64,000 nt of DNA from a virus. This document shows, one piece after another, positions 57,891 to 64,000 of this stretch. The translations under genes and the position numbers were made by a program. Below the pieces are notes generated by a model. That model was not told the origin of the DNA, made no database searches, and was given only the letters and a program-made list of their open reading frames with translations. The stretch's first letter is position 1; every line of letters starts with the position of its first letter. The stretch lies in the IMG/VR virus record IMGVR_UViG_3300026518_000006, positions 171,594-235,593 of that record; one strand, 5' to 3'.

Positions 57891-58262
57891 ATGGAAGTAA
57901 AAGTCAAACAAATTGATTTCGGCTTCAATGGTGTTTGTGATGAACATCAAGAACTTAGAAGAGATGTCTCCTGTTATAGAGGAGAAAAGTTGGCAAAGAT
58001 TGTTCTTAAAAACAAAGACAAACTGAAAACTGTTGCTTCTTATCAGGCAGGTGGGAGACTGTCTGAATGCCTTGAGGAGGCATTTCGTTTGACGAATAGT
58101 GTTGATAGAGCTTGGTATGAAAATCCTGAGATTTCAGTTTCAGAGTATGCGAAAGGCGGATGTCGTTCAACTTCTGTTGGTGATGTAATAGAGATTGCGG
58201 GTGTTCAGTATATGGTAGATGGATATGGCTTTATCTGCCTTGATGATGTGGAGGGTGATTAA
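57891..58262 (+). CDS. Early protein with 'GGxRSTSVGDVI' domain
   Basis: The product has 123 residues. The C-terminal 'KGGCRSTSVGDVIEIAGVQY' and 'VDGYGFICLDD' match a small domain I recall from many plasmid and phage proteins, function unknown. N-terminal part is a short Cys-containing beta region. First gene behind the promoter at 57831. Confidence 0.6.
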   Translation: MEVKVKQIDFGFNGVCDEHQELRRDVSCYRGEKLAKIVLKNKDKLKTVASYQAGGRLSECLEEAFRLTNSVDRAWYENPEISVSEYAKGGCRSTSVGDVIEIAGVQYMVDGYGFICLDDVEGD

Positions 58263-58263
58263 A

Positions 58264-58500
58264 ATGGTTTCAAATTATTTAAACAAAACAGATGCTGATA
58301 TTATGTTGGATTGGTTGAAATCCTTTTATGCCGATGAGGTTATAACAACAGTATCTTTAAAAAACAAAGAACTACAAGTGACTTTTAAAGATGGTTATGC
58401 TAAAATATTTCAAGATGAAATTCAATCTGACAAAACAAGTATGAAAAATTACTATATCCATAGGTGTGGGGATAAAGTAATTATTACAAAAGGATATTAA
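58264..58500 (+). CDS. Small early protein, unknown
   Basis: The ATG at 58264 (MVSNYLNKTDADIMLDWLKS) lies just after the previous stop and is preferred to an upstream start inside that gene. The product has 78 residues; ends VIITKGY. Confidence 0.55.
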   Translation: MVSNYLNKTDADIMLDWLKSFYADEVITTVSLKNKELQVTFKDGYAKIFQDEIQSDKTSMKNYYIHRCGDKVIITKGY

Positions 58501-59154
58501 ATGTGCGAAAAAATCAAACAATCTTGTTCAGAGTGGTCTGAACTTTTTAATGCTTAGAAAATCGGAAAACAACTCTTAAAAAAGGTATCTAAAAGACCTA
58601 CAAACTTTAAAGTACAGTTGACTCCCCACAACAAAAAAGAAGTTTTTAAAAAAATGTTAGGTATGTTTTCAGACACTGATATAAAAGTCGTTATGAATAA
58701 CTCGACAACTACCAACAAAAAGCTGACTAATAAAGGTAAATACGGATGGGCATACTTTTTCTCATCAAACTGCCAAACCTCCGATTATTTTTATGTTGGG
58801 TGGTCTTATGATTATAATAACAAAGATGTATTTGGTAAAAATTACTATGAGGAAAAATGGACATTCGAAATCTCACACCTTATAGATGGTGACTTCTATG
58901 TTGAAAAAGAATTAACCTTGGATTGTATTATGAATGGTTCCACTCCTGATGATTGGATTATCAAACCAAATACTCCTGTCTTGGAATATCAGTGGCTTTA
59001 CACAGTTCCTACAGACGATTTGTATTACCTGACGGAAGAGCGTTTTGCCACAAAAGAAGAAGCTAAAAGAAAGATGAAGTGTTATGCAGAAGGTATAAAA
59101 ATAATCAAGCGTATTAAGCGGACTGTGAAAACAAGAGAGGTAAAAGAATGTTAG
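58501..59154 (+). pseudogene. Unknown early protein interrupted by in-frame TAG
   Basis: An ATG at 58501 right after the previous TAA opens MCEKIKQSCSEWSELFNA; TAG follows at 58555-58557; the same frame continues KIGKQLLKKVSKRPTNFKVQ and runs to 59154. A TTG at 58618 could restart translation (178 residues) but has no good ribosome binding site. The long part has 'WAYFFSSNCQTSDYFYVGWS' and a basic end. One base change or readthrough explains it. Confidence 0.55.
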
Positions 59155-59945
59155 ACCATAAAAAATTAGATGAATTCAGCGGGTTTACCAATGCTACTAT
59201 GAATTTAGAAAATCCTAAGCTGTCTTTTGAAAACTTAAAACTAAATGATTTTACTATATTGGTTGGGGAAAATTCATCAGGTAAATCTTTCGCACAAAAA
59301 ATTATTTGGGCTAATACTTTTGCGCTCAATAGCTTTATAAATGATTATATCCAAAAAACATCGTTGTTTAGCGAAACTTCCAAAGAGGAATTTTTAGAGT
59401 TTTTGTTGAGTAATACTTTTGATGACTTTGATTTTACTGGCAAAATTCGTTTCTATGCTCAAGACAAAATTCTTGATGTGCCTTATTATATTCTTGAGTA
59501 TAAACTTTCTAATGGAAAAATATCAGATTTATTTATCGACTTTCCTACTAATGTTAAATCTGCTACCAAACCAATTTATATGAGCAAACAAACAAGACAA
59601 TTTGAATTTATCACACAATACCTTAATACAAAAAGTATTATGGGAATTGGCTTAAACACAGAAGAAGAGATTAAAGAGATTTGCGAGTTGTACAAACTTT
59701 ATGATGTATTGGCGATGGAGGAATTGGTTCATAAATTCCCATTAGTCGGCAAACTTTTAAATAGCCCACTTATTCCAAAAGAAATTATGGGAGATTTTGA
59801 TGTAAAGACCATATACTATAATAAGGACAGAAAAGCTATTTGTTACACAGATAGTTCAGATAAAGAGAGAAATATAACCACATTAGGTGATGGGCACCAA
59901 GCTATGTTGATTATGCTCTTGGGTTTAGTTCCCGATGAGGTTTAA
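59148..59945 (+). CDS. P-loop ATPase-like protein lacking a visible Walker B
   Basis: The product has 265 residues. 'DFTILVGENSSGKSFAQKII' is a Walker A of the SMC/OLD/AAA_15 type. The protein ends 'NITTLGDGHQAMLIMLLGLV' plus PDEV: the signature-like region is present but the Walker B Asp-Glu and D-loop expected about 20 residues later are missing. It may be a shortened ATPase, a regulatory relic, or truncated. Overlaps the previous gene by 7 bases. Confidence 0.6.
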   Translation: MLDHKKLDEFSGFTNATMNLENPKLSFENLKLNDFTILVGENSSGKSFAQKIIWANTFALNSFINDYIQKTSLFSETSKEEFLEFLLSNTFDDFDFTGKIRFYAQDKILDVPYYILEYKLSNGKISDLFIDFPTNVKSATKPIYMSKQTRQFEFITQYLNTKSIMGIGLNTEEEIKEICELYKLYDVLAMEELVHKFPLVGKLLNSPLIPKEIMGDFDVKTIYYNKDRKAICYTDSSDKERNITTLGDGHQAMLIMLLGLVPDEV

Positions 59946-60009
59946 TCTTTATCTTAAATTATAGTGATATAATACACTAATACAACTAATACACAAAAAG
60001 GAAAATATT

Positions 60010-60264
60010 ATGGTGACTTATATTGGTAGTGAGAAGTATGAAATTGAGCTTGGTGATACAAAATGTATCGTGACATCTCAAAATATTGAAGAGTTTTTAT
60101 TTGACCTGAAAAGTATCGTAGAACTTGATGAAAATATCAGCTTTAATATTATAGATGATGAGGATATGAAAGATACCCTTGAAAGTGAGTACAATTTAGG
60201 GTATGAAGACGCAAAAAAACACTATAATAGAGTTAGTGATATTGTTGATGATATGTGTGGATAA
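60010..60264 (+). CDS. Small acidic protein, unknown
   Basis: The product has 84 residues, acidic ('DLKSIVELDENISFNIIDDE'), ending DIVDDMCG. AAAAAGGAAAATATT is the ribosome binding site and a TATAAT lies about 40 bases before it. Confidence 0.6.
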   Translation: MVTYIGSEKYEIELGDTKCIVTSQNIEEFLFDLKSIVELDENISFNIIDDEDMKDTLESEYNLGYEDAKKHYNRVSDIVDDMCG

Positions 60265-60277
60265 TACTTCTTCAAGA

Positions 60278-60304
60278 GATTTTACTTTTTTGAAAAGTAA
60301 AATC
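60278..60304. terminator. Palindromic terminator, family copy 9
   Basis: GATTTTACTTTTTTGAAAAGTAAAATC, arms 12 bp, 40 bases before the early promoter at 60344. Confidence 0.7.
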
Positions 60305-60343
60305 TTCAAAAGTTCTAAAAATCCTAAAAATCTCATAAAGTAC

Positions 60344-60372
60344 TTGACTTCTTTCAAGGATTATTGTATAAT
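60344..60372 (+). promoter_or_regulatory. Early sigma-70 promoter, family copy 9
   Basis: TTGACT-N17-TATAAT followed by AGGGT and a GGACTTGAAATG leader; drives the broken gene and DNA ligase. Confidence 0.85.
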
Positions 60373-60398
60373 AGGGTAAAATAACTAAAGGACTTGAA

Positions 60399-60659
60399 AT
60401 GAGAAGTTATACTGAAGATTTGGAATTTATTAAAAAAACCAAGACAACCCTGAAATGACTAATGAAGTTCGGAAAGCTGTGCGAAATTTAACAACTATAG
60501 ACTTGAATACCTGTTATGAGGTTCCAAAGTCTATTGTCAGGTATGTTATACAAAACCATTTTGACCAACTTTACACACTTTATGGGAATTCAAAAAAAAA
60601 AACTTGATGAAACTTTGTTAAAATTTTGTAAAAATTATATGGCTAAAGGAATAGTGTGA
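60399..60659 (+). pseudogene. Small early gene with two homopolymer frameshifts
   Basis: MRSYTEDLEFIKK is followed, one frame over, by 'NPEMTNEVRKAVRNLTTIDL' to 'FDQLYTLYGNSKKK', then after the A11 run another frame gives LDETLLKFCKNYMAKGIV and TGA overlapping the ligase GTG. Needs one more A in the first run (near 60432) and one fewer (or two more) in the second (60592-60602). About 86 residues when repaired. Confidence 0.5.
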
Positions 60660-61993
60660 AAACAATAAAAGATATACTTGATGAACTGAACCTTGAAAAT
60701 GGTTCAAACTACAAAATGGAAGTACTGAAGAAACACAAAGACAGCAAACTTCTTCAAAGAGTGCTCAAAATGACCTATGATAAAGTCACATACACTTATG
60801 GTATTACAATGAAAAATATCACTTACACTCCTGAAAGTATGCGTGATATAAATGTGAACCTTGAAGACGCTCTTGATGTTCTTGATGAATTTTTTGTTAG
60901 TCGTGAATGGACAGGAAATAAAGCAATTCAAGCCCTTACAAATCTTTTAAGTAAACTTTCCAAAGACGATGCCGAAGTGCTTGAAAAGGTAATCAATCGT
61001 GACCTTAGAATCAATATGGGTAGAAGTAATATTAACAAAGTGTTTAAAAACCTTATTGTGAAGCCACCTTATATGAGATGTGGTTTGTACTCTGATAAAA
61101 CAGCCAAAAAAATTGACTTCACTAATGGTGCATATATTCAATTGAAAGCTGATGGTATGTTCCAAGCTGTAACAGTTGAAAATGGTAATGTAACATTTAC
61201 AGCAAGAAGTGGTGAAGAAAGAGAATTACCACATCTTGAGCAATATTTTAAAACTTTCAAAGACGGTGTTTACATTGGAGAACTTCTTGTACACGGTGTT
61301 GATAACCGTTCCATAAGCAACGGTATTATTAACTCAGATGATGAAGAAGCAAAAAAAGAAGTTTATATTCAACTTTGGGATTACATTACACTTGATGAGT
61401 ACAGTCGTCCAAAAGATAAAAAGAATAAAACTTTTTATGTAGACCGCTTTAAACAACTACTTGAAAATATTAAAGAGGTTCCTGATACTTTTATTAATAT
61501 TGTTCCAACTGCTGAAGTTTTCAATATTTCAGATGCTCTTCAAAAAGTACAAGAATGGATGGCACAAGGTTTCGAAGGTGGTATTCTTAAAGACAAAAAC
61601 AACATCTTTATTGACCACACTTCACCAACACAACTTAAACTAAAACTTGAACTTGATGCTGATGTTCGTATTACTGGATTTATCGAGGGCAAAAAAGGTA
61701 CCAAAAGAGAGCAGACATTTGGTGCGATGACATTTGAGACTGATGATGGAAAAATTAAAGGGTCTTGTTCAGGGTTTACAGATGCACAACTTGAAGATTT
61801 TAATTCAAGACGCAACGAGTTGATAGGCAAGGTTATTACAGTTGAGTTTAATGACATTACAAAGGGCAGAGATAATGAGTACTATGCTTTAAGCCACCCA
61901 CGATTTATTGAAATTAGAAATGATAAAAATGAGACAGATACACTTGAAAGAGTTCAAGAAATGAAAAATATGGCACTAGGTTTGAAGTCTTAA
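60656..61993 (+). CDS. ATP-dependent DNA ligase (T4 gp30-like)
   Basis: The product has 445 residues from a GTG start. Active-site Lys at about 164 in 'QLKADGMFQAV', motif III 'KDGVYIGELLVHG', motif IV 'QGFEGGILKDKN', motif V 'PTQLKLKLELDADVRITGF'. The C-terminal OB domain has 'GKVITVEFNDITKGRDNEYY'. It seals nicks in replication and recombination. Expressed early from 60344. Confidence 0.93.
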   Translation: MKTIKDILDELNLENGSNYKMEVLKKHKDSKLLQRVLKMTYDKVTYTYGITMKNITYTPESMRDINVNLEDALDVLDEFFVSREWTGNKAIQALTNLLSKLSKDDAEVLEKVINRDLRINMGRSNINKVFKNLIVKPPYMRCGLYSDKTAKKIDFTNGAYIQLKADGMFQAVTVENGNVTFTARSGEERELPHLEQYFKTFKDGVYIGELLVHGVDNRSISNGIINSDDEEAKKEVYIQLWDYITLDEYSRPKDKKNKTFYVDRFKQLLENIKEVPDTFINIVPTAEVFNISDALQKVQEWMAQGFEGGILKDKNNIFIDHTSPTQLKLKLELDADVRITGFIEGKKGTKREQTFGAMTFETDDGKIKGSCSGFTDAQLEDFNSRRNELIGKVITVEFNDITKGRDNEYYALSHPRFIEIRNDKNETDTLERVQEMKNMALGLKS

Positions 61994-62015
61994 ACCTATA
62001 TTTCAAAGGATGATT

Positions 62016-62284
62016 ATGATAACTTTAGTAATGGAAGAAACGGAAGGTTTACAAAAGCCTATAGAGTTAAAAATTAATGATAGAGTATTCAAATACCACT
62101 ATAATAATGAAACTCCTGATGAGAGTTTTTTAAACTACTTGAAAGCTATATCAATTACAAAATAAAAGTGGAATTTAAGAGTAAAAGTGGTACTATAACT
62201 AAAGTTGGTGTTATTAGAGATGTTAAACCTACAAAACAAGGGGTTTTTGGTATTGTATTGGACGATATGTTATTGCTTGCATAA
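62016..62284 (+). pseudogene. Small protein with one-base frameshift near 62118
   Basis: MITLVMEETEGLQKPIELKI ... TPDES continues, if the T6 run is T7, as FFKLLESYINYKIKVEFKSK to 'GIVLDDMLLLA' and TAA at 62282. As written the first frame stops after 49 codons. The repaired protein has about 89 residues. Not recognised. Confidence 0.5.
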
Positions 62285-62294
62285 GGGGTAAATT

Positions 62295-62675
62295 TTGGTA
62301 TATTCACAAAGAGCAACTGTAAAAGATTATACTACTATTGTTAAAGATGCTGAATATGATAAGTATTATAAAGACCCGAAAGATGTCTTAATCTTAACAA
62401 AAGAAACAATAAAAAATAAGTATTTTTTAACAAAAATTGATGGTAAACTATTTGGATTCAAAGATGAGTTTGAATATGAATTATATTCAGAGGGTGTTTC
62501 AAATATCGAGTTTATTCCGCCTGATTTAATGGGCAGAAGAGTACAAGTGTTTGAAACTACAAAAGATAAAATTAGGTTAAAGAGTAAACACTACAGATTT
62601 GAATATGCCTATATAGGCTTATGGGTGGTAGAGCGTCTTTTAAAACCTGAAAAAGACCCTGAATATTTTATATAG
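62295..62675 (+). CDS. Small protein with C-terminal tag DPEYFI
   Basis: TTG start behind AAGGGGTAA. The product has 126 residues, beta/alpha mix ('RRVQVFETTKDKIRLKSKHY'), ending EKDPEYFI. First of four consecutive tagged genes. Confidence 0.6.
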   Translation: MVYSQRATVKDYTTIVKDAEYDKYYKDPKDVLILTKETIKNKYFLTKIDGKLFGFKDEFEYELYSEGVSNIEFIPPDLMGRRVQVFETTKDKIRLKSKHYRFEYAYIGLWVVERLLKPEKDPEYFI

Positions 62676-62682
62676 GATTGAT

Positions 62683-63068
62683 ATGAAAAAGTTCACTAAA
62701 GATAAGTTTGTTATTGTTTTTAAATCAGATGATTACGATAATACCCTAATACTACACAATTCATATTTTGATGATATTGCAGATGATTTCATTCCTATTG
62801 AACCATCCGATAAGAACTCAAAACTATCACCATTTGCAAGTTCTCCAATAGGATATTTTAATAGTATAGAAGAGGCTAAGGCATATATTTACTCTAAGAG
62901 GTTTATGAAGTTGGAGAATTATATAAAAAGGATTATTAATAACGATGAACATCAAGGTTTATCTCCAAGATATATTAAGGCGGTAGTAGAATCTTATATA
63001 GGAGAAAGAAATAAACTCAAAGAAGTTATTAAGAAACACCAAAAAAATTTCCTGAGTACTATATATGA
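62683..63068 (+). pseudogene. Tagged protein (FPEYYI) with frameshift at an A7 run
   Basis: As written the frame ends ...QKNFLSTIYENA at 63078. With one more A in the run at 63041-63047 the end becomes KKFPEYYI followed by TGA that overlaps the next ATG (ATGA), exactly like the neighbouring tagged genes. The repaired reading is preferred. About 127 residues; 'FVIVFKSDDYDNTLILHNSY' start, 'IEEAKAYIYSKRFMKLENYI' middle. Confidence 0.6.
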
Positions 63069-63310
63069 AAATGCTTAAAAATAACGATGTATATATCTAT
63101 CTACCAAAATTGTTAAGTAAAGAGTTTGTTGAGTTTCTTTATCGTGTAGATAAAGAAAAAGAAAAAACTGTAGTTTTATCTATACTTGCATATGGCAAGG
63201 GAAGATACCAATTTTTTGGGAATTGGACGGAAACAAATAAAGAAGATTTTTTTGAGCATTATATGAAATATGATAAAGCTGTTGAACTATACCCTGAATA
63301 TTTTGTGTGA
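63065..63310 (+). CDS. Small protein with C-terminal tag YPEYFV
   Basis: The product has 81 residues, start MKMLKNNDVYIYLPKLLSKE, end ELYPEYFV. Coupled to the previous gene by ATGA if that gene is read in its repaired frame. Confidence 0.65.
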   Translation: MKMLKNNDVYIYLPKLLSKEFVEFLYRVDKEKEKTVVLSILAYGKGRYQFFGNWTETNKEDFFEHYMKYDKAVELYPEYFV

Positions 63311-63315
63311 ATTAG

Positions 63316-63702
63316 ATGTGTAAAGTAAAAAATACTAAAGAAGTTGATGTTTTTGAATTGATTAGAAATGGTGACTACAAAACACCTATCGGTAAATTTA
63401 TCTATATTATTGATGCAAACAGCCCCATAATAACAAAACATATGATTGTTGATGTTAAGCTTCCTAATGTAAAATACCACCAATACGGGGTTATTCATTA
63501 CGACTCAGGAAATGGCGCAATCCATTCTTATATAATGGGAAGAATAAATGGGTCTATAAAAAATAGGTTTCACTCTAATATAATAAAAGTAGTCAAGGCA
63601 CTTATGAATAGACACAACTTAACTAAAACACAAATCACAGATGAGTACACAAAAGCTGTACTTAAAAGTGTTGCTGAAGAAATTCCCGAATATTTTGTAT
63701 AG
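63316..63702 (+). CDS. Small protein with C-terminal tag IPEYFV
   Basis: The product has 128 residues ('GDYKTPIGKFIYIIDANSPI', 'IIKVVKALMNRHNLTKTQIT'), ending EEIPEYFV. Same operon. Confidence 0.65.
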   Translation: MCKVKNTKEVDVFELIRNGDYKTPIGKFIYIIDANSPIITKHMIVDVKLPNVKYHQYGVIHYDSGNGAIHSYIMGRINGSIKNRFHSNIIKVVKALMNRHNLTKTQITDEYTKAVLKSVAEEIPEYFV

Positions 63703-63705
63703 GAT

Positions 63706-63984
63706 ATGTTTATGGAGATATATAAAAATGACTTATTTGTATTAAAAGGTAGAAGAGGAGCCTTTTTATTGTATATTGTTGATATTAAAACCGAAAACTA
63801 TGCAAATAAAAGCAAAGTGATGTGTGAATATTATGAAATAGATTCAAATACTTACACTAAAGAGTCGAAGCCTCTATATTTAATATCACAAAGATTAAAA
63901 CATTTTATGTTTTTAGAAAATATTGAGGTTCCTGATACAGAAATTATGAATTTGAGAGATAGATATTTAGAGTATTTTATTTAA
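63706..63984 (+). CDS. Small protein with C-terminal tag YLEYFI
   Basis: The product has 92 residues ('MEIYKNDLFVLKGRRGAFLL' start, resembling the SH3-like tagged proteins), ending DRYLEYFI. ATG at 63706 or 63712. Last complete gene of the window; 16 bases remain after it. Confidence 0.65.
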   Translation: MFMEIYKNDLFVLKGRRGAFLLYIVDIKTENYANKSKVMCEYYEIDSNTYTKESKPLYLISQRLKHFMFLENIEVPDTEIMNLRDRYLEYFI

Positions 63985-64000
63985 AGTTTAAAGATAATAT

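Noticed and set aside
43439-58557. Reassignment of TAG as a sense codon in this phage
   Set aside because: Several well-supported genes (for example at 43337, 57756 and 63700) use TAG as their natural stop, and only two interrupted genes were seen. No suppressor tRNA was found in the window.
1-64000. tRNA genes, CRISPR arrays, insertion sequences
   Set aside because: I looked for tRNA T-arm patterns, regularly spaced repeats, and transposase motifs with terminal repeats, and found none that hold up.

Overview
The window is AT-rich and gene-dense. It is best read as part of a large, T4-related myovirus genome. The T4-type parts I can recognise are a replicative helicase (gp41-like), both clamp-loader subunits (gp44-like and a probable gp62-like), an ATP-dependent DNA ligase (gp30-like), endonuclease VII (gp49-like), a late sigma factor (gp55-like), a GroES-like co-chaperonin (gp31-like) and a dNMP kinase (gp1-like). 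There are also thymidylate-synthase-family and MazG-type nucleotide enzymes, and at least nine TATAAATA late promoters placed 18-30 bases before start codons. The host is probably a Campylobacterota bacterium (Sulfurimonas, Sulfurovum or Arcobacter type). That inference rests on codon and base composition and on a phage-borne outer-membrane beta-barrel whose signal peptide and 'GGDIAPVEPVVE' start resemble proteins of that phylum.

Layout. 1-4961: end of an unknown gene and two large tail-fibre genes. 5027-12495: VWA/metallopeptidase, helicase, probable clamp-loader A subunit and small unknowns, mostly on the minus strand. 12631-15740: nucleotide metabolism and a late-expressed ferritin-like protein. 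15779-24401: minus-strand early and late small genes, a SprT-like protease, a DegT aminotransferase with a PIG-L deacetylase, and a co-chaperonin. 24611-45761: a plus-strand accessory island with nine radical SAM enzymes plus one degenerate relative, glycosyltransferases, an amidinotransferase, a two-piece transketolase, a sugar epimerase, a Cys-rich tail fibre and an outer-membrane protein. 47056-53360: late sigma, endonuclease VII, clamp loader, an ABC-ATPase/GNAT fusion, a lipoprotein and MazG. 53361-64000: many short early-type genes, with DNA ligase.

Two observations stand out. First, the radical SAM gene at 26361-27660 is interrupted exactly inside its CxxxCxxC motif by 43 nt. The gap is flanked by identical CCT codons, carries a perfect hairpin at each end and has an in-frame TAA. 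Joining the two CCT codons restores a textbook CNLGCPYCY motif and an intact 400-residue enzyme. The gene lies directly after a homing-endonuclease-like gene. This is the arrangement of the T4 gene 60 translational bypass cassette, so I propose a new bypassing element. Second, about 27 otherwise unrelated small proteins end in a shared C-terminal signature, roughly [FYI]-P-E-[YR]-[FLWY]-[IV]-stop. It looks like a phage-wide C-terminal tag.

Transcription appears modular. A recurring block of palindromic terminator, short spacer, perfect sigma-70 promoter (TTGACT-N17-TATAAT) and leader ending AAAAGGATTGAAAATG separates small early cassettes in both orientations. Several genes carry single-base homopolymer frameshifts or an in-frame TAG. 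These probably reflect long-read sequencing errors or real decay and are marked individually. No tRNA, rRNA or CRISPR array was seen, and once the repaired genes are counted no gene-free stretch exceeds about 300 bases.
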